From Chamaecrista fasciculata (lineage: Eukaryota > Streptophyta > Magnoliopsida > Fabales > Fabaceae), in assembly GCA_003254925.1 (NCBI GenBank), contig QANZ01013726.1, positions 73,842 to 137,841 of the forward strand: DNA of 64,000 nt, in the 5' to 3' direction. Numbering within the stretch: the first letter of the stretch is position 1; each line of letters opens with the position of its first letter. The translations under genes were made by a program, and so were the position numbers. The notes below the pieces were generated by a model. That model had not been told where the DNA came from, ran no database searches, and saw nothing but the letters and a program-made list of their open reading frames with translations. This document shows positions 1 through 11,647 of the stretch, one piece after another.

Positions 1-176
1 AATCGAGATGATTTCGGAATAAGCTAGAAAGGATTTTAAATCTTTTAAAATACAATGGTGACGTACATATTAAGTACAATTAAAAAAAATAATCCAACAA
101 GTTTTTGCGGTTAAGCGAGTCACATCTTAGAGAGATGACCTAAATTCAATTTCTAGAGTCGACATTGTTGAGAGGG

Positions 177-703
177 TTTTGACCATTTCATCTATGAAAT
201 ACCCATAATTTAACCGAAAAAATATATATATAAAAAGATAGAGAGTGGGGCCTATAAATAATAAAATATTTGTAACCCACAATTTTTTACTTTAACTATT
301 TTTGTCTCGTCTAAATTGTATTAATAATTATATTTTAAAGGATTCAAGTCTGAATGTTAGGGATTTGTTGGGATGTCAATAAATAGGATACCCTAATTTT
401 TTTACTATTCGTATCTGTATCCGTAAAACCATTATAGTATTAGTTTTGACCATTTTATCTTTGAGATACCCATGACTTAACCGAAAAAAAAAAAGAAATA
501 TAAAAAGATAGAGAGTGGAGCCTATAAATAATAAAATATTTGTAACCCAAATTTTTTACTTTAACTAATTTTGTCTCGTCTAAATTGTATTAATAGTTAT
601 ATTTCAAAGGATTCAAGTATGAAAGTTAGGGATTTGTAGGGATGACAATAGATAGGATACCTTAAATTTGTTTACTATCCATATCCGTAAAACTATTATA
701 CTA
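177..703. repeat. Tandem duplication, period about 267 bp
   Basis: Two diverged direct copies lie head to tail, about 177-440 and 444-703. Both start near TTTTGACCATTT, run through a GCCTATAAATAATAAAATA segment and end in a GGGATG(T/A)CAATA motif. Each copy includes the left end of the hAT-like element annotated at 638, so the duplication appears to have carried part of that element with it. No coding potential is seen. Confidence 0.75.
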
Positions 704-1089
704 TCTGTATGACTGTATCCTATCCGTATCCGATATTCGACGGATACTCTAAATATTTAAATTATTAAAAAATAATGGATATAGGATAAGATATCCTAAT
801 TCAAAAATTGGATATATCTGATATCCGCTACGCAAGATCTGTTAATTAAAATAAATTAAGTAAAAATATAATAAAAATGTATAAAATATAATAAAATATT
901 TATATTATAGGCTATGGAATATCGAGTACTCTAACTATCCGTTCATTTCGGACGGATATCGGATAGTTGATTTTTTATTTTTCACTATTTGTATCTTATT
1001 CGATATCCGGTATCCGACTGATATCAGATATTTTTTACGGGTGAATTTGGATGGATATCCTAAATATCCACCCAAATTGTCATTCCTAA
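638..1089. mobile_element. hAT-type MITE with 8-bp target duplication
   Basis: The element begins AGGGATGACAAT and ends ATTGTCATTCCTAA, an imperfect terminal inverted repeat. The 8-bp word GGATTTGT flanks it on both sides (630-637 and 1090-1097), the size expected of hAT transposition. The interior is built from permuted GGATATCC/TATCCGTATCC words, as in common plant non-autonomous hAT elements. No transposase is encoded. Confidence 0.75.
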
Positions 1090-1097
1090 GGATTTGT

Positions 1098-2462
1098 CTT
1101 GATGAGATAAATTTAAGAGAAGAAATAATTTTTGAAAATATTTAAATTATTCTAAAATGATTATTTGTTTGGATTTTTTTTATAATATTATGATTATTTT
1201 TTTTACGAAATTTTAAAAAACTCTCACCTTGCCCGCTTTTTATAATTCATTTGCTAAAGTTCAAAATTTGACTACATCATGAATTAGAGATGAAGCATTT
1301 TTTTTTTGGTAGAGAGACATGAAGCATTTTAGTTCCTATTAATCAACATGATATATTTATTTTTGGTTGAGCATGATTTTTTTATCTATTATATGATATC
1401 ACTATACATAATTTTTTTAATCATTTATTATTTTTTGATTTTAAAGTTTCTCTAACAACAAATCTTAAAATTACTTGTCATGTCCAAATAATTTATTTTA
1501 ATTGTTGAGATTTAAACTATAATCATTCAAATTTTTTAATTTCTGTCCAAATTGACTATTTCAAATACTACAAATTAAAATTGTAACAATTTGAACGCAA
1601 CCTAAAAAAAATCTGAACAACATATTTTTCATTCTTGGTGAAAAAATTCGTTTACCATTTCTGAAAAATTAATTGAAATAAAATAATATTTTGTTTAAAT
1701 TTCCAGAAGGTCTTCTCCTAAAGAATGGGAGAAAAGTGAAGGCAACGTCTAATGTGAATGGGAGTGATAAATTTTTCTAAGTGAATGAGATGATGCCAAG
1801 TTGAAATGTACCAGATTCTGAGCATTTAAATTGCACCATATATATTCTGCCCAAAATACAAAAAAATTGCACCATATATATCCACGTGACTTAGCGCAGC
1901 GATTGCGTCACCAAAAAGGTATCAATTGTGGCAAACTTGTAATTCCACCATCTGCGCTTTCTAGAACTTGTTGACGAAAATACATATAAAACTTCCACAA
2001 ATTAATTAATGGTAGTAAATGATAATATGTGACATTGTGATTTTCTTATATAATTTGAGGGTGTATTCTCTTAATTCTTTTTTAGAGATAAAAGAATAGG
2101 TAGAGAGAAAAAGTAAGGTTCACACAATGTAGAGGATTTAGATTTTAGATCCTAATAATTTTACATTTTAAAAAAAGTGCACCAACACAATCTAGCCTTC
2201 TTTTCCTTTTTCATAAAAAAAACTTGGCAGTATTAATATATTGTTAGATACAATATAAATCTGTTTGGATAAGTTTATAAAAAAAGTTTTTTTTTTAAAG
2301 AATATTTTGAATAAAGCATCATTTTTTTTTAGAGCTTGATTGAGAATTTTTAAAAGTGAGGTGGAGTAATCATTAATGGGGTGGGGAAGGAAGGGATATA
2401 ATAGGATGGTGGGTTAAATGAACCATCTTATTGATGGATAGTTTAATAAAAAAAAAAAAAAA
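1098..2462. other. AT-rich intergenic DNA
   Basis: No gene, RNA or clear repeat boundary is seen here. The stretch is very AT-rich with many homopolymer runs; short open frames are not supported by codon pattern or splice context. Confidence 0.5.
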
Positions 2463-3039
2463 GCAAAACACTCTTTGGTGTTATTAACGTTTGTGGTGAT
2501 TTTCAGTTATACCCCTAACGTTTCATTTGTGTCAGTTGTGTCCTCAATGTGAGACATTAGTTTCAATTATGCCCCCACCATTGTTAGTGTACCGTTTTTC
2601 GGAACTTTTGAGCTTCGATCCATGTTCATTTTCAGTTCGTTTTGATAAATGAGTTTATGGGTACTCATTTTCGGCTCCTAAGGATCATTTTGCACATGGA
2701 AATTTTGAGAAAAATGCTTCGTTTTGCTGCATTTCGTTTTGGTCCTTTTTGGGGTTCATCGGGTCTGATTTTCTTCAGATTTGGGGCTATTTTGAGCTTA
2801 ATCTTTGAAATTGATCTAAGGAATTAAGTTTGTGATGTCTGAAAATTAAAATCCATATGAAATCTGATCAAAACCGAGCTCAAATTGTGCGAAAATGGTG
2901 TTTTTTTTGTGGATGATTGAAATTGGGGGCATAATTGAAACTAACGTTTCACATTGGGGGCACAGCTGACATAAATGAAACGTTAGGGGCATAACTGAAA
3001 ATCACCGCAAATGTTAGGGGCACGAAAGGGTGTTTTGCC
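2463..3039. mobile_element. TIR element (family A), complete
   Basis: Left end GCAAAACACTCTTTGGTG and right end CACGAAAGGGTGTTTTGCC are inverted relatives, and the inverted similarity continues inward for about 110 bp (GTGATTTTCAGTTATACCCC against GGGGCATAACTGAAAATCAC). The long TIRs and lack of a transposase suggest a MULE-type non-autonomous element. A-rich flanks hide any target duplication. A 61-codon frame inside it has no support as a gene. A right-end fragment of the same family lies at 10395-10509. Confidence 0.7.
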
Positions 3040-3690
3040 TAAAAAAAATAATGGTAAATCATTGCCCTCTCATTGAATATTGTATTATTAATGGGGTGAA
3101 TTGAGTTAAAAATTGAATTTCTCAATAATAACCTTATAAAATGAGATAATTTATGTATATATTTAAAATTTGAAAGTATGATAAGATTAAAAGGAGAAAT
3201 AAAAAGTATTAAAGTTCCAAACTATCCTAGGCCCCGAATTTAAGAGGTTTGAGAAAATAAATATTTGAGTGGTTTATGATAATTTGCATACCTTCCTAAT
3301 CCACCTCACCCCGCTCACTAATTAAATTCAGGATCAATGGTATTGATTTAAACTCCTAAATCACCTCCACACTATACCACACCACTCCCAAACCACCATC
3401 TCAATCAACTCGTTCAAGTTGTTTGGATATAAAATGAGAAAAATACTTTTAATTAATAAAATTGACAAAAAAAAAACCATTTTTACAAGTATTTAAGTAA
3501 AAGTTACAAAATTAAACTTGTAAAAAAACTTTATTTTAACCCCTTTTTTTCTTTAACTTCTCCTTTTTTAGAAAAATATACTTAAACAAGATTTAACGTT
3601 TATAAAAATATTTTTTTAATTAAAAAAATATGTTTTACATGAAAAAAAGTCGATCAAACGGGCTCATAATCGTGTAGCAGAGCAAGAATA
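3040..3690. other. Intergenic DNA upstream of the PEARLI 4 gene
   Basis: AT-rich; no gene seen. The last 100-200 bases should hold the promoter of the gene that begins around 3700-3900, but I see no TATA box that stands out from the AT-rich background. Confidence 0.4.
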
Positions 3691-3920
3691 TTCTGTATTC
3701 ACAAGTTCCAAGAGCCAGAGGCTCCAAGAAACAGAGTCATGACTCGTAAAATAATCACGCTTCCTTCCGATTTCTGATTCATATAAGTTATAACAGAAAT
3801 CTGGGGAAACTAAAATAAACGTAAAAGCTCCGAAATTCCTCACATACTTCCAAATCTAATTGGAGGTTCTCTTTCTCTTTTGCCTCGCTTCCGCGGCCGT
3901 TTATCTCCTGCTCTCTTCTC

Positions 3921-4529
3921 GGTAATTTCTTCTTCCTTTCTTTGATTTCTGCTTCGCACTTCTCAGGATTCCGAGGTTTCTTGATGTGAATTCAATTTCT
4001 AGTATCCACTTGTGTTTTTACTCATTACGTCTTTTATTCCATGTTTTTTAGGAAAGATTTGGTGAGTGAGTGAGAGACGGGGATGATTTTGTGAATCGTG
4101 TATTTTCATAACTCGTGTGAGCCTCCAATTGCGGCAAGAATTCGAGTGGCTCAACCTAACTGGTATTCCTGCATGTGATTGATTTTTGTTTCTCCTGACC
4201 GAAAGAGTAAAGGTGTTTTCATTGAAAGCTTGATTTCGTTCCATGTACTTTTCGGTTTTCAGTGTGTGTATTAAATTTATTGCAACCCCACTAGCCATCT
4301 GAAGGTGGGGTTTGAAGCCCCACATTAATGACGATTGTGTGTGTGAGTGTGGTTAAGCGATTTATTCGTATATTTGGGTAACACTCGCGTGTTAGGTGTT
4401 TGGGTCATAAATAAAAACTTCTCTGAAGGAAATTTTGGGTATAACTAAACTTCTTTTTCCAGTATCGTTGGGTGAACATTCATTCTATATTTCGGTTTCC
4501 TTGATGCAACGATTTTGTTGGTACCACAG
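3921..4529 (+). other. Probable 5'-UTR intron of the PEARLI 4 gene
   Basis: A CT-rich leader near 3860-3919 ends in CTTCTCG followed by GTAATTTC, a good donor, and TTGGTACCACAG just before 4530 is a good acceptor. The coding ATG lies 17 bases after it. This gives a leader intron of about 610 bp. It is inferred from splice signals only. Confidence 0.45.
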
Positions 4530-4546
4530 GTTAACTGTTCGAAGAG

Positions 4547-7268
4547 ATGGCTCAGAACGGAAGAGCTGTTAACCCAAATTGTCCATATGCATCTAATCCA
4601 TACCATGAATGTACGGATGCTTGCTTGAGAAAGATCAGCGAAAATCCTCCACCGAAAAATAAAAAGAGTCCAGGTTAATTTAACTCCTTGTTCTCTCTGC
4701 TACTCTGCTTAATACAACTTGATGATTTTTCTAAGTGAATTGAAACGTCGCTTTTTTTTTTTTTTTTTTTTTCTGTTGGTGGCTATCCTAAAAACTTTTC
4801 TTGGAACTTTGACTGGAAATAGATATTGAATAAGAATGAATTCATTAAGGACGGCTTATGGCGTTTTTTTTTTCTCGTTCTATTTTTAATGAGGGGTGAC
4901 ATAAAGATGACTTGCTATGTGCTGTCTTTTGATGTAGTTAAAGTAATTGAGTTTTGACATGCTCAGTCTCAGCCCATCTGAGATTTTCTTTTTGATACAA
5001 GATTGTGGTACTTCAAACTTTGAAGACATCAGTGGTCAATGTTTTAACGTTATTCCCTTAATAATTTAATATCATTTTAATAGCTATTGAAGACATCAGA
5101 GTTGATAATTATTGTATTAAAACTTAGAATAATTAATTTATATTGCTAATGTTGTTACAAACTTACATACCTCTATGTTGATATACATAGCATATGTCTA
5201 GCATTTTATTTCATATTATAGCCTTTCGCCTTTGACTACCTTGCTTCAAAGTTAATTCAATATATTTGGTATCGTATAGTTCTTTAGAGGTTCTTTATAG
5301 TTACCAACCGCTCAGCACATGTAAAATCCTTCTTTGGCTTCAAAGATTATGGCAGAACTGTAGCACAGAGTGAGCTTGGAAAAAAGATAAATGATGAAAA
5401 ACAAATACTATCAGGTTGCCCTAAAGCATCTAATTCTTACCATCAGTGTGATAAAAATTGCCACAAAAGAATATCCGAAGCTGATTCAGGTTTTCCCCAA
5501 TTTTTGTCTGCTAAATTATATGATATCATAGTGGATTTCAATTATGTGTTAATATCCTTACTTGCATTTAAATACATTTAACCTGCAATAAACATGACTT
5601 CTTCTAGTGAATTCCATGGCCCTGGAAGAGTTTTATTGAAGTAAGATGTCTCCTTATTTATCCAATCTAATCTACTTCTAGCGGATCTGGAAGAGATTCA
5701 TTTTAAAGGGCAACCTGATTTTGATTTCTTGTTCCGTTATTGTACTAAACAAGTGAAAATGTTACTGTATCCATTTAGAACATTCCATTTAAACCAACCT
5801 CCTTGATATAAATGAAAGCATTGAAACAGGCAGGTTTGAAGAAAGAAAATGAACTGTGGTTCCATTGCATATTATTAAGCAGTTTATGTTCAAATGATAA
5901 ATATGTGATTGACACTCAAGTTTTGTCTGAATGCTTTCATGATAATGAATAAGTTGTTTTTGGACAATGCATTGGTCTATAAGTTAATGCTCATGTGCGT
6001 ATATAAACGACATAGCCCAAAAGCATAAACTTGTAGTAAATTTTGTTTAATAATTTGTTTGACTGGTTTTAATGTCACTTGGAGGTGATATTCAGACCAT
6101 TGATATGTCAAGAGAACTTTTACATATTATCATTATCAGTTTCTGACTCTAGTCCATTTTAATTACAGGTACTATACCTTTAAAGTTGAACTGGAAAAAG
6201 AAGTCAGGTTCCAAACCACAACCTCCTGTTCTTGATGGTGATCTGGCCTCAAAAGTCAGGGCAGTTTATCCCTCTGAAAAGCAAAAGATGGAGCCAAAAC
6301 CCGATGAGCACATTCCTTGGGAGCCTGTCTCTTCAGAAGAACATATCCAAGATGTCAAGGTATTGTGGCTTTCTCTTTTCTCTCATGCTCTACATGCGCA
6401 CCTATGTCAATTATATGGCTCATTACAGAGATACTCATTTCCTCCACTTTTGTTTATTTGGCAGCCTATGTATCACAAAGACCAAGCCAAGGATGATGAT
6501 GACAAATTTTCCAATAACCACACAGAAACAAGTGAAGAAGATGAAAAAAACAACTCAGATGAAGTTGATCCAAGTACCTATGTTAATGACACAGATGAAG
6601 GTTTTACTACTTCAGCTGGTAAATTACTGGAATTTAGTTTCTCTGGTATAAGTATGACCGATGATCATGACAATGGCGAAGATACTGTATCTGTTGTTTC
6701 CGAAGCCCGTGTTCCCATTGGAAAATACAGTGTAAGAGAAACCTTTGCACCCATCTTACGCTCTATTTTCCATAAGTATGGGGATATAGGAGCAAGCTGT
6801 CATTTGGAATCAGTGGTCATGCGCTCCTATTACATAGAGTGTGTATGCTTTGTTGTGCAAGAGTTGCATTCCTCCTCAGTAATGCAGTTAACGAAATGTA
6901 AAGTCAAAGAATTGATGGCTATTCTCAAAGATGTAGAATCTGCTCAACTCCAAGTAGCCTGGTTGCATAAGATACTCGATGAAGTTGCCGAGCATGTTGA
7001 ACTAGTGAATCGGCAACGAGAAGTAGAGATAGCAAAGGCTAACTCTGAGAATGAGGTTGAATCCTTGAGGGAGGAGCTTCAATCAGAAATGGAAATTCTG
7101 AGTCAGAAAGAGCAGGAGGTTGATGCTATTAAAGCAAGAATTGATGAGACAAGAGATCGTTTGAGAGAGCTGGAGCTCAAGAGTTCTGAACTAGACAAGT
7201 GCATGTCGTTGATCAAGTCCAAGGTTGATAGTTTGGATGGCAAATCCTTGATAGATGAACTACTGTAA
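4547..7268 (+). CDS. PEARLI 4-type phospholipase-like protein
   Basis: Four coding exons: 4547-4673, 5316-5489, 6169-6359 and 6465-7268, with phases 1, 1, 0, giving 431 residues. Exons 1 and 2 each encode a Cys motif of form C-x9-C-x3-C followed by basic residues (CPYASNPYHECTDAC and CPKASNSYHQCDKNC). The middle is acidic and Ser-rich and probably disordered. The C-terminal 200 residues match the plant PEARLI 4 domain as I know it (PIGKYSVRETFAPILRSIF, then ESVVMRSYYIECVCFVVQEL) and end in a Glu/Lys-rich coiled coil. The family is called phospholipase-like, but no lipase catalytic motif is visible and its biochemistry is not established. The third intron (6360-6464, 105 bp) is open and a multiple of three, so its retention would add 35 residues in frame. 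Start choice: first ATG after the leader intron, directly before the conserved Cys motif. Confidence 0.85.
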
Positions 7269-7289
7269 TTGAAATTGCTTAGGAATCTC

Positions 7290-7969
7290 ATCCTTGTAAG
7301 GTGTGCTCAACTAGTAGAATGTAGAATGTCACTGGATAAAATGCATGTAAGCAATATTTTATATCTGGCCAAACCCACAACAAACGCATATAGTTACCGG
7401 TATCATTGTAAGATTGTCAAGCTGTTTTTGGTTTGATTGAAGTGCGGTCAATCTATGATGCATTGTTTGAATTTGACGGTCCATACATTACTATGTTTGA
7501 TTACTTAATCTGATTGACATATCTTTTAAGAAAAATTTTAAGATATTTAGGGTATCTAATGCAATTGCAAGGTGATATAATTTTTATTTTTTAAAAGATT
7601 TTAGTGTTGAAAAATAATAAAAAAAGTTTTTTTAATCAATTAAAATGACATATAGTGATATAGGGTCAGATAATATAACAAGTTATATTATAGATTAACT
7701 TTTTTTGATACGTTTAGTATGATTTACAAGTGTAGTTATAGGATGTTTTATTTTATGGGTCATTTTAATATGTTCCCTAAGGGCACATGTTCAGGTGTCT
7801 TTTGATTAGTCAAGTGAGTTTTCAAACATTGAAAATTATCTTTTAAATGAATTTTCATAGATTTCAAGATATGAGATACTATATTAACCAATTACAAAAA
7901 ATCTTAAAATATGCCATAAGGACATATGTTAGATAAATTCTTATTTTATTTATTACATTTTTAGTAAGA
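7290..7969. other. 3' flank of the PEARLI 4 gene and intergenic DNA
   Basis: The first 150 bases after the stop probably hold the 3' UTR. The rest is AT-rich and shows no gene. Confidence 0.4.
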
Positions 7970-8157
7970 GAAAGTTTAGGTGAGTTGCGTCCGGAAGGTT
8001 CACCAAGGCCAGAGCATGCCTCTATGCTCTATGAACGTTTACAAATGTACTTACATATCGTTTACTAACAAAGCTCTTACATTGGCAGTGAAATTCGAAC
8101 TCACGACTTTGTGGGTATGAGTTGATTCTTTACCAATTGAGTTAATGTTTGTTAACT
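7970..8157 (-). mobile_element. tRNA-derived SINE
   Basis: Read on the minus strand it begins TTAACAAACATTAACTCAATTGG, with an A-box-like TAACTCAATTGGTAAAG and a B-box-like GTGAGTTCGAATTTCAC about 35 bases later, the internal RNA polymerase III promoter of tRNA-derived SINEs. The body (GTTCATAGAG, GGCATG, then CAACTCACCTAAACTTT) recurs in the second copy at 61996-62180 on the plus strand. No clear target duplication was found. Confidence 0.75.
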
Positions 8158-8866
8158 ATTTTATTTTATTTTATATTTTTTTTTTGTGTTGTTAGAAAGG
8201 TGATAAGAACTAAGATGGGATAAGAAATTAGGCTTGACTAATTGAATATAAGAGATTATTTATTCATCCCTGCTCTATATATAACAATGTTGTTAAATTC
8301 AGATACGACTGGAAATGACGTCAGATTTCAGACTCGATACATAAATTTGTGGTATGTTTGAAGTTCAAACTTGTAATTTATAAATTTTTGTAGGTACATT
8401 TCAATTAGAATTGACGCCTAATAGCCATGAATTTTTGTTTATTAGATCAGCTAAGTATTTATGTCAATCGTTGTCGTTGAAAAGTAAGAAATAAAAAAAG
8501 CCAAATGAAGAAAAGATGTTTCAAAAAATTTCAATCACATTTTAATTCCATTAATAAGTCTTACAATAAAAAAAATAGTGAAATTATTTAGCTAATCATA
8601 CGAATAATTTATAATGAGACGAAACTTATTATAATAATAAAAAAACTTACTCTATCAAAAAAATAAATTAATAAAAACTTACACTGTGGCCAAAAAAATA
8701 AAAATAAATAAATAACATACACGAGCTTATTTATTTTTTAGGAAATGAGTACAAGGATGCGTTTGGTTTGGGATTGGGCCTTTGAGGTGGAAACTTACAT
8801 GACTTCTATTTTTTTTAATCTCAGCGACTCAGCATCACCTCTCTATTCTAAAGTATTATTTATTCA

Positions 8867-9405
8867 AGGTCAAAGGGTCATTTTGGTCCTAGATGTATGC
8901 TTTAATGTTCATTTTAGTCCATTATGTTTAAAAATATTCAAATTGGTCCTAAATGTTGGCAAAATTATTTGTTTTGATCCTAAATATTGATAAAATGTTT
9001 CATTTTGGTCCCAAACTATTGAATTTGGTTATATTTCTCTCGTCTCTCATTTCAAGTTCAAACCACTTGTTAAGAGAAACTCGTAACTATGAATTCGTCG
9101 CATTCAAATTTGAAACGAGAAAGATATGATCAACTTTGCTTGTTTGACCATAAAATTATAGGTCTACTTTTAGGACCGATTTGACCTTATTTGTTGATGG
9201 CCCTAACTGGACAAAGAAAGTACTATTCGAGAACAATACGTAGCTTTAAACTCATCACGTTTGAACTTGAAACAAATCATATTCAATAGTTGGGACCAAA
9301 ATGAAACATTTTGCAAACATTTAGGACTAATATAAATATTTTAAAACATAATGGACCAAAATAAATATTAGTGCATACATTTAGGACCAAAATGACCCTT
9401 TAACC
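8867..9405. mobile_element. TIR element (family B), complete
   Basis: Left GGTCAAAGGGTCATTTTGG and right ACCAAAATGACCCTTTAACC form a long inverted repeat with internal repeats of TTGGTCCTAAATGT spaced through about 120 bp at each end. No transposase. Partial relatives occur at 23500-23930, 27313-27740, 51045-51260 and 57838-57952, so this family is common locally. Confidence 0.7.
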
Positions 9406-9840
9406 TTCATTTAATCTTTTGTTTGGCTACCAAAAATCTGTCTGGGCTTCCTCTCATTCACACTTTCACATTTATGATCCTTTTCTGTTTAACAACAATA
9501 TATTTATGAAAGTTGAATCTTAAAATTTTATTAAGGTTAGCATATATTTTCAAGTTTAAAAGTACTTATATTTTTGTAAATGTAAACATGTCATCAATTC
9601 AAATATTATATTTGTAAATGGAAATGTACACATGTCATCAATTGAATACGTGTTTATTTAACCTATTCAATATTATATTTTATTTGTATTCGATGTATTA
9701 TATTCAATATTTTAACAAGTACTCAAAAATAATGAAAATAGAATAAAATATTCTAATTAAAAAAGTTGGATACTCAATATTTTTTAATTAAAAATATAAT
9801 AAAACATATATAAATATATTAAAAATATTTATGTTATAAG

Positions 9841-10232
9841 TGATACATCACTATTTGGGCGTACGCCTAAATGGCCCTCGAACCGAGCCTCTTCTCCCCT
9901 CCACACCTGGCAATACGCACTCGAGCCCATCGAGTGCCCTCTGCACACTTAGGGGCGACCGTGATCCATCCAGGGTCATGGTGTGCGCCTCCAGATTAAC
10001 ACGCAGTCACCCACGACTGCCTTATTCCGCAATCCTCGTTGGAGGAGATCGTGGGCCACAGACTTAGTCATACCCACGTTCTCCAGTCGCCTGGCGCCCG
10101 CCCAGTAACGCGACACGCAATCACCCACGATTGCTTTGTCCTGCAAATCTCGGTCTCCACCACTCCCGCTGGTGGAGATCGTGTCTGACTACGTGGTGCG
10201 CCCCGCGCGCTGGCCACCACTCTCCCCCTGCT
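9841..10232. other. GC-rich block of unknown origin
   Basis: About 390 bases of markedly GC-rich sequence interrupt AT-rich DNA with sharp edges. Inside is a diverged direct repeat of 60-75 bases (from about 9998 and from about 10112), each copy with CACGCA(G/A)TCACCCACGA and ending GGAGATCGTG. The second copy contains a hairpin, TCTCCACCA ... TGGTGGAGA. An open frame of 75 codons on the plus strand has no recognisable domain. It may be a fragment of an unfamiliar repeat element. I do not recognise it. Confidence 0.5.
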
Positions 10233-10394
10233 CTTTAATTAAAAATATTTTTCATACATAAGAAACTTAATTATATTCAACAATAAATTACATTTTGTGA
10301 TTTAAATATTTTGGTTTTTGGTATGAAAAATTTTTGTTGTTGAATATAATTAAAATTGCATTTCTAATCTTCATATTAAAAATTGATTCAAAAC

Positions 10395-10509
10395 TGGGGG
10401 CATAATTGAAACGTTAGTTTCACATTGGGGGCACGCCTGAACAAAATAAAACGTTAGGGGTATAACTGAAAATCACTGCAAACGTTAGGGGCACGAAAGG
10501 GTGTTTTGC
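10395..10509. mobile_element. TIR element family A, right-end fragment
   Basis: It matches the right 115 bases of the element at 2463-3039 (ATAACTGAAAATCAC, then GGGCACGAAAGGGTGTTTTGCC). No matching left end lies upstream, and a single N follows at 10521 after a T run, so the element is truncated or cut by an assembly join. Confidence 0.65.
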
Positions 10510-10800
10510 CTTTTTTTTTTNATATAAAGTCTGTAAAAAACTACAAATTAGAAGACTAAAAATCATAAATTTAATTTAAATTCAAGGGCTAAATCATCAC
10601 AATGACTAAATAATTGATAATTGTGACATTTCAAATATTAAATTATCTACTTTGATTGTTTAAAAACTGATTTATAAATTTGAAATAAATTTAAGGACAA
10701 AGTAAATAATAAGCTTTCTCATTTAGATCACTTCACCTATATATGTTGTCGGAGTAAATTCAAGCTTTACATTTTTGGAACCCAACTTTATCATTTTGTT

Positions 10801-11333
10801 GAGGAAACCTACTATTTGGTCACTCCTTTTTCACACTTTTGACTATTTGGTCCCTGCATTTTTGAAATAGACTATTTGGTCCCTAAAAAATTAGAAATGT
10901 CAACTTGTTAGTTCCTGTAGCCAATCTTCGTTACCAACACTGATAACTTGGCCATCAAGTGCACATGTAACACGTTAAATGTCACATATTCAACCATTTG
11001 GAACCACCTAGGGTTTGAGATTTGAAAATAATTAAAAAATTATACCTTATCGAAACTCTACGTGTAATACAAATTTTTGAATTTGACTCAATTTTAGGTC
11101 GATTTTAGTGTGTTTGTTGGTCCAGTATGGTTGATTTGGGTAATTAGGATGATAAAGTGACATTTAACAGTGTCATGTAAGCATTTAACATATGATAGTT
11201 GACAATTATGATAAATGAAGGACTAAATAGTTGACAATTATGATAAATGAATGACCGAATAGTCTATTTCAAAAATGGAGGGACCAAATAGTTAAAAGTG
11301 TGAAAAAGGAGGGACCAAATAGTAGGTTTCCTC
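10801..11333. mobile_element. TIR element (family C), complete
   Basis: GAGGAAACCTACTATTTGG at the left is matched by CCAAATAGTAGGTTTCCTC at the right, with inverted similarity for about 70 bases including ATAGACTATTTGGTCCCT. The interior has no coding potential. Truncated relatives of the left end occur at about 22240-22340 and 28750-28850. It ends about 315 bp downstream of the aquaporin stop codon. Confidence 0.75.
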
Positions 11334-11647
11334 TTTTTTGTTTTATTTTTGGATCTCCAAATTGAAATTAGAAAAGTTATATTTGAGAATAAGAGAAAAC
11401 GGCAGAGAAAAAAAAAACAAAAAAGGAGCAGGACAAGAGAAAAGTTGCACTAGACTAGACTCATGAAGAAAGGTGGAGACATCACATAGGGCATAATAGC
11501 CAAAGACAGAGCTAACTAGCTTAGCAACATCATTCAAAATAAACCAGAAAAGGAACACCAACATCATTCAATACACACAAAATCATGAATTCAAACACTC
11601 TGTGATTTGATCTTCAATGTCTGGTTGGTGTCATGTCATTCAATTAA

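Noticed and set aside
7970-8157. Possible functional tRNA gene from the A- and B-box motifs
   Set aside because: No acceptor stem or anticodon arm can be folded; the copy at 61996 shows it is a SINE.
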